Shown one piece after another: positions 1 to 12,264 of a stretch of 64,000 bases of DNA. The position numbers were made by a program, and so were the translations under genes. The notes under the pieces are model-generated. The model saw only the letters and a list, made by a program, of their open reading frames with translations, had not been told where the DNA came from and searched no databases. Position 1 is the first letter of the stretch, and every line of letters begins with the position of its first letter. The DNA lies in NCBI GenBank assembly GCA_016110215.1, contig JADWQD010000004.1:992001-1056000 (forward strand). The letters are read 5' to 3'. This DNA is from Capronia americana. Its lineage: Eukaryota; Ascomycota; Eurotiomycetes; Chaetothyriales; Herpotrichiellaceae.

Positions 1-1309
1 CATCTGCTCCGTCTCCTACCCTCGCTGAAGATCACTATGCTCGAAGCTCGCTCAGCAATATCTGGAGCGACGGGTCGTAATGGGGGCCACATCAAGGCTG
101 TTCCCTGGGCAGATTATTACGCCCTCAAGCAATCGATGGGCCAAGAAAGTGCGATGAAGATCACGAAATTTCGGTTGGCACATCTGGATGCTTTTGTCAG
201 TGAGGCGGCGGCGCTAGGCGAGGCTGGCAGAGTGGGCTTGGTCCGCCGTGTGGAAGGGGTGAGCGCTGTCTTCGATCTAGAAGCGTGGCAAGCGGCCAAG
301 CTCAAGCTGGAAGCATGGCTTGAAGACTTCCCTGAGGAGCGCGAGCGGTGGACTGTTCATGAAGGGAAAGAGGAACTGAAGGTGCGACCACCCTGGGGCC
401 ATTCCGTCTCTTTATTCGCCTGCTGATTTGAGTCAGAAACTTGGCATTGTCAATGCTTACGGATGCATCAAAGGCCCTGCCGGCGCCGCGTGGCCATATC
501 GGTTTCTAGGCGTATTGTTGTCCAAACTACTGGAGACGGGACAGCTGACGCTCGAAACCCACACCTCCGCGACAGAAGTCCGTCGGAGCCAATCTTCGAG
601 CCACCCATATGAAGTAGCGACAGCGAGGGGCACAATATTCACAAAGCAAGTCATCCATTGTACGAACGCGCACGCCGCACACCTGCTCCCCTATCTGAAA
701 GGGAGGCTCTGGCCACTCAGGGGCCAGATGACAGTCCAATCGGTGCCGCGGGACTTTCCACGACTAGGCGCCTCCAGATCGTGGAGCACGATGTGGGCGA
801 GAGGCTTCGACTATATCACGCAATCTCCTGGCGACGACGGCTCCCTATACCTTGGAGGCGGCTTCTTCCAGGGTGGTCCAGAAAAGGACGAGGATTTGGG
901 CAACACCGACGACAGCCAGTTGAGCGCCGCATGCATAGAGCATCTCGAGACGGTTGCACGAAAAGCGTTTGTGCACGGCACAGACGTCAAGGTCGACAAG
1001 AAGTGGACCGGTATCATGGGATTCACGGGGGATGGCCTGCCCCTGATCGACCGTGTCCGCAGCTTCATGTCCGGACGAGAGGACTGCGATCCCCAAACTG
1101 GTGGTGGTGAATGGATCGCCGCCGGCTACGACGGATACGGCATGGTCCATTGCTGGCTTGCGGGCAAGGCTCTCGCACATATGGTGTCGGGGCGCGAGGA
1201 GGAAGTTCTCGACTGGTTTCCGAAGCACGAGTTCCGTTGTACGCCGGATCGGCTAGAGAAGATGAACCCAGAAAGCGCACTCGGCCGTTTTCTTGGATTG
1301 CTCAGTTAG
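1..1309 (+). CDS. FAD-dependent oxidoreductase (DAO family), 5' end missing
   Basis: Exons 1-381 and 437-1309; the start lies upstream of the window and the frame is open to base 1. The product is a DAO-type (D-amino-acid oxidase superfamily) flavoprotein of unknown substrate. Visible blocks are LEARSAISGATGRNGGHIK just after the missing N-terminal Rossmann GxGxxG, a GPAGAAWPYRF block, and the C-terminal FAD block TGDGLPLIDRV with AGYDGYGM. The 55-bp intron (382-436, GTGCGA to GTCAG) is needed to join EGKEELK to KLGIVNAYG, the usual reading in this family; without it the frame stops at 426. About 417 residues are in the window. The missing part should be only the first few dozen residues. The family is clear; the substrate is not. 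Confidence 0.85.
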
Positions 1310-2084
1310 TGACATGTTGGCGGGTGCAGGTTCCAGGGCTTCGACAACTCGCAACCATGCAAGAAAGTAACCGAAACGGAAAACGCGTCTGAAGCATCAA
1401 GATAGGCAGTTCCAGCCCGATACTCACACGACTGTTTGATAAGCGGCCTTGTCCATTTCCCTGCATTCGATTCGAGGCACCGACTAACCACGGCTACCTC
1501 GCGACCGTCCAGCCTGCGCATAACGATCTGATTCGACGCCGCCGCGTCGGCTTTCAGCGCCAGACCCACAGATATGGCCTCATTCTACCTTCCCTTCTCC
1601 GCAGATATGGCCTCACTCTACCTTCCCTACTCCGCATGGCGAGTCCTCACTCTCTCAAGCCCGGGCACGCTAAGCACAGGGATCTGCTAGGCCGTCTGGC
1701 TGGTGCTCGGGCCAATAGGAAGGCCGGTGGCAAAAGCCATGCTCGCACTCGAGCATTTCAGCACTTTAGCACCTCTCATTGATAACGACTCGACGCTGCG
1801 ACATGGATGGATAGATGGCTTGCCTCCAGATCGACTCGAGTCTGAGTCTCCGAACTACAAAAGCGACGTTCCCTGCTCTGGCTCTGGAGAGCTTTCGATA
1901 TCATTGACTGACTGACCGACTGACTAACTGATTGATCGAGTTGATTGTGCGGTCCCGCAGTTTGAATTGTGTATCTTGTGTTGCGCGTGTACTGTGCTGT
2001 GTACTCATCCGGTCCTTCGGTGCTTCGAGACTATCCCATCAGCATACCATCACCTCGCACGGCACCGTGCACGGCCGGATCAAA
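1310..2084. other. Intergenic region with short repeats
   Basis: There is no convincing gene. The region holds a 33-bp direct repeat (1569-1634) and a TGAC-rich microsatellite near 1904-1945. The right half should contain the promoter of the MFS gene that starts at 2085. Confidence 0.6.
1569..1634. repeat. 33-bp tandem repeat, two copies
   Basis: Copies lie at 1569-1601 and 1602-1634 and differ at only two positions; each begins CAGATATGGCCTCA. They are non-coding and sit between the FAD oxidoreductase and the MFS gene. Confidence 0.9.
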
Positions 2085-4302
2085 ATGACCTACGACAGAC
2101 TCCCGCCAGGGACGCAAAGAATCGAGGACAGGACGGGGCAGAAGATCCTCCTCGCGCCTCAGCCGAATGCGGATCCTAACCAGCCTTTGGTATGTTCTAT
2201 ACAGTATCTCCGAGTCCATGATGTGCATGTTCGAGTCCGAATACTCCTCCCTGCCCCGTCCTGTCAAGTGGTATCCATTCAGTCACTTCATGTCTCCATT
2301 TCACAGTGTAAAAGCAACGTACTGACCATCGGCAGAACTGGTCGCCCTTCCGCAAATCACTACAGATGACGCTCCTGTCTTTCTACGCCCTGATGGTCTA
2401 CGCAATGTGAGTTACGCGCGCTGTCTGGGTATGAATGAGTAGGAGTAAAGAAGTATACGTGAAGGCTCTCCGACGGGGTTCAACCACGCACACTACATCT
2501 GCGTCTAGCTAGCTGACCTCCGTCCTTCTCTGCATCTAGTCTCTGCGTCGCCGTCCCGCTATGGCAAGACTTCAACACCGAGCTCGGGATGAGCTACTCC
2601 GTCCTGAACGACGGGTACGCCACGAACATGGCCGCCCTGTCCGTCGGGTGTATCATCTTCGTGCCGATCGCGCTGCGCATTGGACGCCGACCCGTCTATC
2701 TCGCCACGGCGTTGATCATGATGGCCGCGGCGATCTGGCAGGCGGAGATGCACACGGTCGGCGACATGATCGGGGCGAATGTCATCTCGGGGCTCGCGGG
2801 TGCGGTTAACGAGGCCCTCTTTCAGGTTACGGTAGGTTCAACCTGAAAATCGTGTGATTTGGTTTCCCTCCCCTCCACCCTCCCCCCCGAACTGGCTGAC
2901 TTCCTTGGCTGATTACGTGCGTTCTCTCCTTAGGTTTCCGATCTCTTCTTCGTGCACCAGCGAGGGACTGTGAACGGGATCTACCTCGCCATTGTCATCG
3001 TTGGCAATTATCTCGGCCCCGTCGCGGCGGGATATGTGGCAGTCTCTCAAGCCTGGAGATGGGTCTTCTGGTACTGCACCATCTTCATGGGCGTTGTTTC
3101 GCTGGCCATGATCTTCTTCCTCGAAGAGACAAAGTACACTCCCTTGGCGACGGACGGTCGCGAGGTCGTCCTCTCCACCACAGTCGGACCGGGCGACTCC
3201 CTCGTCAAGGTCAACAGCACCACCAAAGCCCCCACCACCACACGCTTGGGCACCATCTCCGTCGATGCGACGGAAGCGGCCCAGAACACCGAACGCCGCC
3301 GCCTGGTGGACATCGACCACTCCATTCCGCTGAAGTCGTACCGAGAACGGCACACCTTCTGGTCTCTTGAAAAGCAAGTGACTTCCGAGGACCGGACTCC
3401 CTGGATGCACTTCTTCCAGCCCTTCCACATCTTGGTGACTTTCCCGGCCGTCATGTTCACGGCGCTACAGTGGGGGTTCCTTATTGCCATGTTGGCGATT
3501 CTGGCGGTCACGCAGGCGACATTGTATCCGTTCCCGCCGTACAACTTTACGCCGATTGGGGTGGGGAATATGAATTTGCCGCCTGGTAAGTTTCTTTCCG
3601 CCATGCTAGATCTCCATCAGACATGGAAATTTGGCGGAAAAGCGCTCCCCCGGTCAAAAATGCTTGCTAACATGGACGTGTGACACACAGCGATCGGCGC
3701 CATTCTCGGATCTCTTTTCGGCGGACCCCTGAACGATTATTTCATCCTGCAAGTGGCCAAACGACGGGGCGGCATCTACGAGCCCGAGACTCGTCTGTGG
3801 CTGTTCCTGATCCCCGGCGTTTGCATGCCGACTGGACTGTTCATGTACGGATTGACCATCTCCAAGGGCATGGCATGGCCGATCAATGCCGTCGGAGCTG
3901 GATTCATCGGCGCCGCGATTGGAGGTTGTGGCGACATAAGCTTGACGTATTGTCAGGACTGTTATCAATATGTGAGTAAACAGCCCTCCCGAATCGTCGG
4001 AGACATGAAGTTTTTCTTCTTCCCTTTTCTTCCCTGACCTGACCTGACCTGTCTGCGTGCCGAAACAGATCCTCGGCGACGCACTCACGGGGGTCGTGTT
4101 CGTGCGGAACATCATCTCCACGGGCCTCGTCTTCGCCGTCACCCCCTGGATGGCCGGGATGGGCGTGTACAACATGTTTGTGCTGCTGGGGTGTCTGAGC
4201 ATCGGCGTGGCCTTGACCTGTGTCCCCTTGATCATCTGGGGCCGGACGTGGAGAGCGAGGCTGGCCGGCCGGTACGAGCATTTCGCGGCCAAGCAGTACT
4301 GA
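2085..4302 (+). CDS. MFS transporter (fungal drug/polyamine H+ antiporter type)
   Basis: Six exons: 2085-2189, 2336-2406, 2540-2831, 2934-3585, 3691-3971 and 4069-4302, giving 544 residues, normal for the family. The N-terminus MTYDRLPPGTQRIEDRTGQ with ILLAPQP and the split NADPNQPL/NWSPFRKSL is the usual cytosolic entry of this fungal subfamily. A GRRPVYL loop follows TM2-3, and there is a long hydrophilic central loop (about residues 225-290). The last exon ends with a membrane segment and WRARLAGRYEHFAAKQY. All introns have GT-AG ends and keep frame. It is probably a plasma-membrane efflux carrier; the substrate is not predictable. The start is the first ATG in frame with the conserved N-terminus. 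Confidence 0.9.
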
Positions 4303-4401
4303 AACTCGGGACTGGTGGGGGGTCTATTACAGTATCTGCGTTTCCGACTCTCGGAGGGCAAAAGGTCAGATCAGATCAGATCAGATTAGGCTGTAGTGAA
4401 A

Positions 4402-4407
4402 AATAAA
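4402..4407 (+). terminator. Putative polyadenylation signal AATAAA
   Basis: A perfect AATAAA lies about 100 bases after the MFS stop codon, a normal spacing for a fungal 3' UTR. Inference from position only. Confidence 0.45.
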
Positions 4408-4859
4408 AATAGGGTGATCTACTTCCAGTACTTCACGCTCTCGAATCTGCTTTCCTTCGCGATCACTCCTCCGTCCGAAGGCTGGTGTACATCGGACTGC
4501 CCTTTCGTGGGCAATCGGTCAAGCCTTTCTCCCAAACCAAGCGGGATTACGACATGACCCGTCCCATCCTCGGCCATCTCTTAGTCGTTAACGAACCAGG
4601 ACGCTCGGAGGGACTTTTCCAAGGTCACGCACACGCACGCCCTCGGGAAAGTTTTTTTCCCCCGGTCTTAGCTACAGTAGCATGAGTTGTTGAGCTGCTG
4701 TTGGCGGGTGGGTGAGTGCATATCCAGCTGGGACACGTCAGGTAGGATATGGGGAATGTGTACCGACTGTACTTAAAATGTGTTGAGCACCTTTCTTCCT
4801 CTGATGCTCGACATGGGCCGTCAAATCCGGTCCTGGGCGCGCCAGGGACCCTGTAGGAC

Positions 4860-4881
4860 TACGGTACGGTACGGTACGGTA
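4860..4881. repeat. ACGGT pentanucleotide microsatellite
   Basis: About four consecutive ACGGT units, non-coding, in the 3' flank shared by two convergent genes. Confidence 0.85.
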
Positions 4882-5099
4882 CTCTGGTATAGAGAAGGTG
4901 ATTTCAGGATCGTCTGATGGGACTAGCACTCCTATGGCGCCAGTCGATGTAGCAGGCAGCTGAGCATGACCTAGGGACGGGACGTGTACGTCGGAGTAAT
5001 ATAACAAGTATGATATGACAATTCGTCCGCTCACTTTATTCTGCGAGAGCAAAAACAATCAGAGAAGCCCCATAATTCCAATACCCCCGTCCCGAAAAC

Positions 5100-8000
5100 T
5101 CAAGGGTATAAATAGCCCTTTTCAAAGTAATTGCCATACATGTCCACAACGCCGGTCCGACCTTTGGGTATTGCATTACGGACGACCTTGATCTCGCCTT
5201 CCCAGTGACCCTCGATGAATTTCATGTCAATGTCGTTAACATCGCCGGCTGATCCGCCAGAGGGTATCTGGACCAGTTTATTCGCCGAAGTATTCCCGTG
5301 TCCATTCCCATTCGCATGGGCATGTGTGTATGATAGAGAGCCCGGCCCAGCTCCGTGGTCGAACCCGTATCCGTACCCTCGCGGTCCGGAACGGTGTGCT
5401 TGGGTCTGGGGGTCGAGACCACTGTTGGAACTTCCGTGACCTGCACGGCTCATCCTGTAACGCGCCAATTCGTCCTCGTAGGCCTTCTTCCTCTCTTTCC
5501 TCCACGCCGCCACTTCGGCAATGACATCCACTTTTGGTTCTTCCTCCTGTTGCTGTTGCTGGATGGGATTCGACGTCGGCGCAAGCATGGAATCCCGCGA
5601 TCGGGGCCGATACTGGCCGTTCATGAATTTCGGCGAGACAGGGCCGCCTTGGATTTCAGCCAGGACACTCCTATGTGCGCCAGTGCGCTGGGATTCATTC
5701 GAACTTCGCCTATTTCGCCCCAAAGGCAGGTTTCTCGGACTTCTCAGGGTGCCGTTCGAGTAGTTCATCGAGAAGGGCGACAGGGTACCCTGACCGTGGA
5801 AGCTGCCGTGCGGACTGTTGGAACCGCTTTCAGGTAGGTTATCATCCGGGCCTAAGAGGATCTTGTCGTCGAAATGTGCGGTTGGAAAGTATTTTTCCGG
5901 GTCATGTTGATATATGCCACACTCGTCTTGCTCTTCGCCTTCCTCCCCAAAGAAGCTGAAGTCATTCTCCGCAGCCGACCATAAGTTCTCACTGTCCCGG
6001 TCCCCAGTTGATGACTTGCTCATGCTGATGCGCTGGCGAGAATGTTGCCAACCACGCTGGACAAGGGTGTTCTCGGAGACGGGCTGTTCCATTTCGAGTA
6101 CGATGGTGCGAAGCGCAAAGAGCGATCGCGCGTGCTCGAGCTCGGCAACATGTCGCCCCCGACCAGGTGGAAGCGAGTAGTCCGTTCGTGCGAGAAGGCG
6201 AGCGAGTGCAGCCTCATCAGCACATGCCGAGATGAAGGTCTTGAGCGCAGACACAACTGGCGACGATTTGGGGACTGTGGTGGGAACGTTCGTCAGGACC
6301 AGGGTTCGAAGGTTGGGAAGCACGGCAGGATGTAAATACGAAAGGTTTTGAGCAGTGATTTTTGGCACGGTGGAATTTGGTTGTGCACCTCTCGAAGATA
6401 TTCCAGGCGGCCTTTTGGCTAGCAGGGTGTCTATTCGAGCCTGACGGTGCTGGTATGAGGCGGACGGTAACAACGCTGACAGATTCTTGGAGGGTGCGGA
6501 AGTCGGAGCCGCCGTCTTCGGTGTTGACGCCGTCCAATTTGTCATATTCGGAGCTGAAACTGTCCCATTCGTCCTCTGCGGGACGGAGGTTGGTGGTGGT
6601 TGAGGCTTTGGCGGAGGTGGTGCGACCAGCGGCTGAAATGTCATGTTGTTGGGATGCGGCGACATTGGAGATACCGGTGACAGAATTGATCTCGTGGTAC
6701 TGTGAGTGCCTGTCTCGTCAGAGATCTCGGATTCTACCACAGTTGCGCGATCATCGTGTTCGGTGTCATTGGAGTCGTCATTCGCTACCACCTCCGGCGC
6801 GTAAGGCCCCTCGCCACGAATGGGACTGTGTATTTCGACGGTCGGACTTGTGTCTTCGGGTTTCTCTCCAACCGGCGGGCTGAGGGCGAAGTATATCAAA
6901 TCACCTACCAGTTCGACCCTCGGCTGAGCAGGGGTAGCATCCAGCTCAAAGATCTCTCCGTTGGCGGGCATCTCTGCCGCATAATGAGCTGGAGCTGGCG
7001 CTTCAGCGAGCGGTCTTCCCTCTGGAGGTAGCTCCGCTGCAAGTGGCTCAGACCCGGCAAGCTCGACAGAAGCGGCTTTCGGCTTGACGACCTCAGGAGG
7101 CGTGTCCAGCTTTCCTGTGATCAGCGCGTGATCAACACGAAGGTAGGTTAGATTCTTGCTGGCTGAGCGGGCCAGCACAGGAATCAGCTTTTCGGCGCCT
7201 GGAAATCGAACTTCGTCGATGTATCCTGTCGGCGAAGCAAGGGACTGAGTTCTTGCAATGGTTTTGACGGTGTCGACCGATCCGCCATCGAGGATATGGA
7301 GCCTTTCCGACTTGAGGAGACTTGACAATCCTTCGACAGACAGACGATTCCCAGAAATGTAGAGGTGAGTTAGACCGCGATGGGGGATGTCTTCGAATGC
7401 TAGCCTGCCCGTGAGTGGATTCGTCAGCTGTTTGAGGAGCTCGTGGTCGAGGTCTTCACTTCGCAGAGCGTCCAGGCTGAAGAAATCGGGGCCTGGGGCC
7501 ATGCCTACAGGCCAATCTTCAACGTTGAGGGTGCCTCGTTGTGTGACATCTGAAGGCAAGAAGCACGCTTGCATCAGCGACCGCACGGCCATATCAGTCA
7601 GAAGGTTGTCGCTCAGGTCCAACAGCCGTACCCGTATGCTGATTGCATTGGCCAACACCTCCGCCTCTCCATCTTTGAGTCCGACACCGCGTAGTTTGAG
7701 CACCTGAAGGTCATGCAGATACGAAAGGGCTGCGAGAACTGCCGCGTCCCGAGCAGGTGAAGTATATGACAAGTCCAGGTAGACCAGACTGGAAAACCTC
7801 GGTAATGCGCCTGCCAGCGCAGAAGATGTGGTATTCGGCTCACTAGAAGCCAGAAGCAACTTCAACCCGAATGCTGGCAATTTCTCCACATCTTCGCTCG
7901 ACAATCTTCTTCCCGCACTCGTGGTCCGCAACGCATTGAGGCTGTGATGGTCGAAGAAAGGTAACTTGGTGACAATTAGGCTTTGGAGGTTGGGCAGGTA

Positions 8001-8333
8001 TTCGAGAACATCGCGCAACCAGGTCGGGTTGGGACCGCCGTAGATTTCACTCAGAGCGGGGGGAAGATGTAAGGTATGCGTGAGGCCTCTCACGCTCAAC
8101 CTTGCTTTGCGCAGGATGCGCTTAAACCGAGTCAGGGCGACATAGACGGCGTCGTTCTGGATGCCAAAATGCGAAGCAGGGTCGCCCCAGAGAAACGGTA
8201 CAAAGATCGAGTGCCATTTCTGAGAGACTAGGCAGGCAGCGCACAGATCCCGGGACGAGATCCAGGGCGCAATGATGGTCCACGCTTCACGACTGACGGC
8301 GCTTTCGTAGGATGGGGGAACATCAGGCTTCAT
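5100..8333 (-). CDS. F-box/leucine-rich repeat protein
   Basis: A single exon of 1,077 codons. The N-terminus (about residues 13-55: REAWTIIAPWISSRDLCAAC, SQKWHSIFVPFLW) reads as a divergent F-box. Leucine-rich segments follow, for example LPNLQSLIV, SLVYLDLSY, LQVLKLRGVGL, VRLLDLSDNLL, LTHLYISGNRL and LTYLRVDHALI, and another set lies around LPNLRTLVLTNVP. Between them is a Pro/Ala/Thr-rich disordered stretch (about 410-620). The C-terminal third is Ser/Gly-rich with a short helical charged segment (AEVAAWRKERKKAYEDELARY) and a conserved-looking tail GHWEGEIKVVRNAIPKGRTG. F-box proteins normally bind Skp1 in SCF ubiquitin ligases; that role is inferred here, and the F-box call is weaker than the LRR call. 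The target is unknown. Confidence 0.85.
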   Translation of the reverse strand: MKPDVPPSYESAVSREAWTIIAPWISSRDLCAACLVSQKWHSIFVPFLWGDPASHFGIQNDAVYVALTRFKRILRKARLSVRGLTHTLHLPPALSEIYGGPNPTWLRDVLEYLPNLQSLIVTKLPFFDHHSLNALRTTSAGRRLSSEDVEKLPAFGLKLLLASSEPNTTSSALAGALPRFSSLVYLDLSYTSPARDAAVLAALSYLHDLQVLKLRGVGLKDGEAEVLANAISIRVRLLDLSDNLLTDMAVRSLMQACFLPSDVTQRGTLNVEDWPVGMAPGPDFFSLDALRSEDLDHELLKQLTNPLTGRLAFEDIPHRGLTHLYISGNRLSVEGLSSLLKSERLHILDGGSVDTVKTIARTQSLASPTGYIDEVRFPGAEKLIPVLARSASKNLTYLRVDHALITGKLDTPPEVVKPKAASVELAGSEPLAAELPPEGRPLAEAPAPAHYAAEMPANGEIFELDATPAQPRVELVGDLIYFALSPPVGEKPEDTSPTVEIHSPIRGEGPYAPEVVANDDSNDTEHDDRATVVESEISDETGTHSTTRSILSPVSPMSPHPNNMTFQPLVAPPPPKPQPPPTSVPQRTNGTVSAPNMTNWTASTPKTAAPTSAPSKNLSALLPSASYQHRQARIDTLLAKRPPGISSRGAQPNSTVPKITAQNLSYLHPAVLPNLRTLVLTNVPTTVPKSSPVVSALKTFISACADEAALARLLARTDYSLPPGRGRHVAELEHARSLFALRTIVLEMEQPVSENTLVQRGWQHSRQRISMSKSSTGDRDSENLWSAAENDFSFFGEEGEEQDECGIYQHDPEKYFPTAHFDDKILLGPDDNLPESGSNSPHGSFHGQGTLSPFSMNYSNGTLRSPRNLPLGRNRRSSNESQRTGAHRSVLAEIQGGPVSPKFMNGQYRPRSRDSMLAPTSNPIQQQQQEEEPKVDVIAEVAAWRKERKKAYEDELARYRMSRAGHGSSNSGLDPQTQAHRSGPRGYGYGFDHGAGPGSLSYTHAHANGNGHGNTSANKLVQIPSGGSAGDVNDIDMKFIEGHWEGEIKVVRNAIPKGRTGVVDMYGNYFEKGYLYP

Positions 8334-8938
8334 GACGGCGTGCGAAGGTCAGCGTGTGACATGATGGCATGTGGATGAAACAGCAAGAGAGAGCGACAAT
8401 GGAGAGTCACGGCAATTGCATGCATTGATAGAGCGCATGCCACACGGCGGCGGCGCAGTTGACTTGGCTCTCGCATTTCAAGTTAGAAGTCACATATGAC
8501 CACCAATAATTGGGGCGTCCCGCCACGTGACTGCTGCGCTAGCGATCAGCGGGGGTAGAGTCACGTGGTCACCACTCTATCACGTCATTGTTGTATACAG
8601 TATCTCGCTTCCTTCTACTCGTGCAGGTATATGTCGACCGCTGACCACGCAAGTTTTGTCCGTGGACGCCAGCTCTCGAGGGGCGCGTGATATTGTGCAC
8701 GATTGGCTGCGTCTGATTCACGACCGCATGCGACTACGACGAACAGGCACTGCTGATCACAGTGGGAGATGGAAAAGTTGAACGAGGCTTTTCCTTCGTA
8801 TCCTATGTAATCGGCCTGCTGCGCGGCGTGCTCCGCTATAGAACCAGTCCCTTCGACTGTACATGTGAAAACAGCGTCTCTGAAAATGTTGGTGTCAAGC
8901 CCTCCTTGGGTATCATTATCATCTTCTCATGCCCTTCC
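8334..8938. other. Intergenic region
   Basis: This is the promoter side of the LRR gene and the 3' flank of the metacaspase gene. No gene or distinct motif is recognised. Confidence 0.5.
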
Positions 8939-10379
8939 TTACATGACGTACAACAAATCAGTGTCTGGAAGTAACCAGGTTAGCATCAGTCGCAGAAAGG
9001 AAGATGGCGCAAAACTTACTCAGCGGGTGTGAGCAACTCAGTTGAGGCTTCTGCGTATATTTCGAGGCCAGTTCATCGCGAATGCTGTTCAAAAGTTGCA
9101 CGTAGCTCTGATGCGGGTTCTTCTTCAGGGAGGTCACGAAGGCCCAGCTCATTGCTCCCGTTGCTTCTCCTCCGATGTTGGCATCTTGGCTGGTCTGTTC
9201 GTCTTTGCTGCCGGACCACATGATCACATCGGCGGGGCTGGTCTTGGTCTGCTTGTTCCGTTCGTACGTAGAGTTTCCACCTCCGACCTTCTTGAACAGT
9301 CCCATTGCCGAAGAAGCCATGCCGCTCAAATCACCTCGAGCATATGACGACACAATGGAGAGCAAACCTTGGCCAGCCTCCTTTGCCAGGTTGGGCTCCT
9401 TGAGGACTCCTTGAGTGGAGTAGATGTACGGCAAGTCGAGGGCGGACCCGGAGTGACAGGAGTCGAAAATGGCCGTCAGCCTGACTCCTGGCTTCAGAGG
9501 CTTGACCATGATTCGGTGCATCTCGTCATCCACAATATGACCGGCCGATCGGAAGTCGACCGGGTAAATGACTTCGTCATAGCCGTCTTCTTCGTCTCCG
9601 TCCAAATCTGGCGTCTGCCCACCATGGCCACTATAGTGGAAGAAGAGCGAGTCGTTGGGTTGCGCATCCTTGACCAGCCAGTGCATGGCTCGGAGAATGT
9701 TGGCCTTTGTGGGTTGTGACATTGGGTTCTGCTGATCGTCTGTCAAAATAACCATGTCTTCTCTTGCATACCCGAAGTTCTGGTTCAAATAGGTCGACAT
9801 GTTCTTTACATCGTTGATACAGCCCCGAAGTTGTCCCCTCTGACCAAAGTAGTTAATGCCAATCAACAAGGCCTTACGCTTTCCGGTACAGTTGGAGTAC
9901 TGGAAGGCGTAACCGGCTGGTGCACCGTGGCCAAACTGCTGTGGTGCGGTGGGAGGCGGAGGAGGGTTCTGGGAGCCATATGAATTGCTGTTGTTGTACG
10001 CTGGCATTCCCGGTCGCGGGCCCGGGTAGCCGTTTGGTTGTGGCGGCGGCGATTGCCATTGACCGTAGCCGCCTTGGGACGGAGGAGGAGGGTTGCTCTG
10101 TCAATGTCTGTCAGCCTGTGCGCCTGCTGGGGACGGACCATCTTACATATCCGTACGGTGCAACGTTCTGTGGAGGCGGCTGCCAGCCTCCCTGCGGTGC
10201 GTAGCCCGGCTGACTGTAGGATTGTTGGTTGTATCCTTGGGGGGGATAGGGCTGCGGCGAGGTCGACGGCGGATAACCATAGCCACTGTGTTGCTGCCTG
10301 CTATTAACCTCTCACTCTCTTTCCATGTTTGCTTGCTCACCTGCGCCCCGCCATACCCTTGACCGGGGTAGTACGACAT
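8939..10379 (-). CDS. Metacaspase (caspase-like cysteine peptidase, C14B)
   Basis: Exons (minus strand) 10341-10379, 10147-10293, 9020-10097 and 8939-8964 give 429 residues. The first about 100 residues are a Gln/Pro/Gly/Tyr-rich prodomain (MSYYPGQGYGG and onward). The p20-like domain begins at GKRKALLIGINYFGQRGQL; the catalytic dyad is visible as His in HYSGHGGQ and Cys in FDSCHSGSA. The terminal intron (8965-9019, GTAAGT with GCTAAC branch point) changes the end from a read-through tail to SHPLNTDLLYVM, the usual fungal metacaspase terminus. Metacaspases cleave after Arg/Lys, need calcium, and act in cell death and aggregate clearance. The ATG at 10379 is chosen because MSYYPGQGYGG matches the family start. 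Confidence 0.93.
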
Positions 10380-12264
10380 CTCTTCGGTACGTTGTGCTGG
10401 TTGCCTGACACCAAAGCAGTTCGAAGCGCACACACGACCGGAACGGCGCTGCCGGGATGATGGGCACCACTGAAAAAGATGGCCCGTTCGTCGAGGAGTA
10501 TCTCCCAGCTTCTCAGAGGGTTATTTTCGGTTGTGCGGAGGAAAAGAGTGTGTGGGAGGTAGCTTGTAAGACGAGGTTGAAGTCGAGAACAAGTTGGGCC
10601 GCGCCGGTGGTCGGGACTGTTGTTTCGGGCAGAGGAGCAAGGGTCTGTTAGCCGCTCCAAGTCTATCCAAGGTGGAGAAATGTGGTTGACGTGTTTTAGG
10701 CGAGTCGACACGCGAGAATCTTATCCTTTTGTCTGCCTGTCTCGATGGGAGGGATATAGGGAAGATAACAATGATGTATTCAGCAAACGAGTGAAGGTCG
10801 ACTGTGGCAGTGACGATCTGAAATGCTGCAATTGTATCGAAGCCCGACTGACTCTTTCCTCTCTTGTTCTTGACCGACGGCAGACGCAAGCAGCAGAAGC
10901 TGCAGGAAGAGCTGACGAATGCTTTTCCCCCGGCACTTTAGCTTCGTGATCAGTCATCGCTTGTGATTCGCGCATCTCTCTGGCCAACTCACTCGGTTAG
11001 CGGAGGGGTTTTGGCATCTGCTTTTCAAGGGTCTGTGGCCCTTCGACAAGTCCAGCCCTTCCGTGGCTTGTACATTGCGTCTTGTCGAATCAAGCAGTGC
11101 CCCCGACGGTTCCAGCGCCTAATCGAGAAACCGTTCGCCTAAATAGCTCTCTGAATACATACCCGTCCTCTCAAAATGATGGTGTTCATGCTGCTGCAAG
11201 CTCGTCATGCTCCAGAACCCCACGACGACGAAGCTGGGGTGCCAAAACGAGCCATGAGCTGAGTGTTGGCCTTCCAGCAATACGGTCTCTACAGCACACT
11301 CTCGTCACGAAGTTCCGGGAGCTATGGAATTGGACACAGCGATGACCCCTGCTTTCGCGCAGCACCGTGTGGCCACAGGAACATGGTTCTGTCCCGCCAT
11401 TTTGGTCCCACGTGGCATTCCTTGATGCTTGAAGTCTTCCTGCTTTCTACTACTTCGTAGCTAGCTAGCTTCCAGATATCACCAGGGATCGCCAGTGATT
11501 TTAAGCCGGCTCTTGATCCAATCCTGAACGACCAAATTCAAGAACAGCTCCGCCACGCCTTTCAAGGACTTTCTCACTCCATTGGCTCGACGCTCCAGGG
11601 CTGAAGTGTGGAACACCAGCTGTCCTGCGACGTCCATCAATCATCGACCTCCAGTATCTGCACGACGGCGTCTGGCCCAATCGAGGTTCGGCCGCGTGCA
11701 TCTCCCCGTAAACAGCATGCAAGAGCCGTTGAGGGTGGACCGGTTTGGGAAGCTCCAGCCTTCACCGATCACTCCGCTGCAGCCACTTCGGTGACTTTGG
11801 CCAAACGACTTCCCCGTAGGGCGGTGTCGAGAGTGCTTGTTGCTAATGATGGCATTCCATGAAAGTCAGTCTTTGACCTTTCAAGCCTTTCAGAGCTTCA
11901 ACAGCCATGCAGAAGATCTGCCGTCCCCGCACAATCACGAATGCCCAACGGTTGAAGCACTCAGCCAGTTAGAGTTTTAGGCTTGAGCCCCCTGAGACTC
12001 GTGGCATTCAATGTCACCTGCGTGTCAATTAGACGCCAACGACCTGACTCCTGCGACGCCGGAGCAGAGCTCCAATTCACGGGCTGCCGATACGATTCGG
12101 GGGACAAAAGGACGTGTCAACCCCCTGCAGGTGGCTTATCACGGTGGCACATGGACAGATAGGGGGTTGCGGGAAGGCTCTCCGGTGCCAGATGGCCCAC
12201 TACAGGCTAAGGGCTCGGCTCACCCTGAGGCTCGCATAGGAGGTTGAATCTCTACGAGGCTGGA
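10380..12264. other. Gene-poor interval
   Basis: About 1.9 kb. The left end is the metacaspase promoter. Several open frames of 60-120 codons exist but none shows a recognisable domain or spliceable structure, and they overlap in many frames as chance ORFs do. I see no RNA gene. Confidence 0.5.

Larger units (their letters stand above)
4303..5099. other. Intergenic region between convergent genes
   Basis: This separates the MFS gene (+) from the LRR gene (-). It carries a putative poly(A) signal, an AGATC pentamer run near 4365-4387 and an ACGGT pentamer run near 4860-4881. I see no gene. Confidence 0.6.

Noticed and set aside
658..1256. Alternative frames inside the FAD oxidoreductase
   Set aside because: The frame with conserved FAD blocks overlaps them completely.
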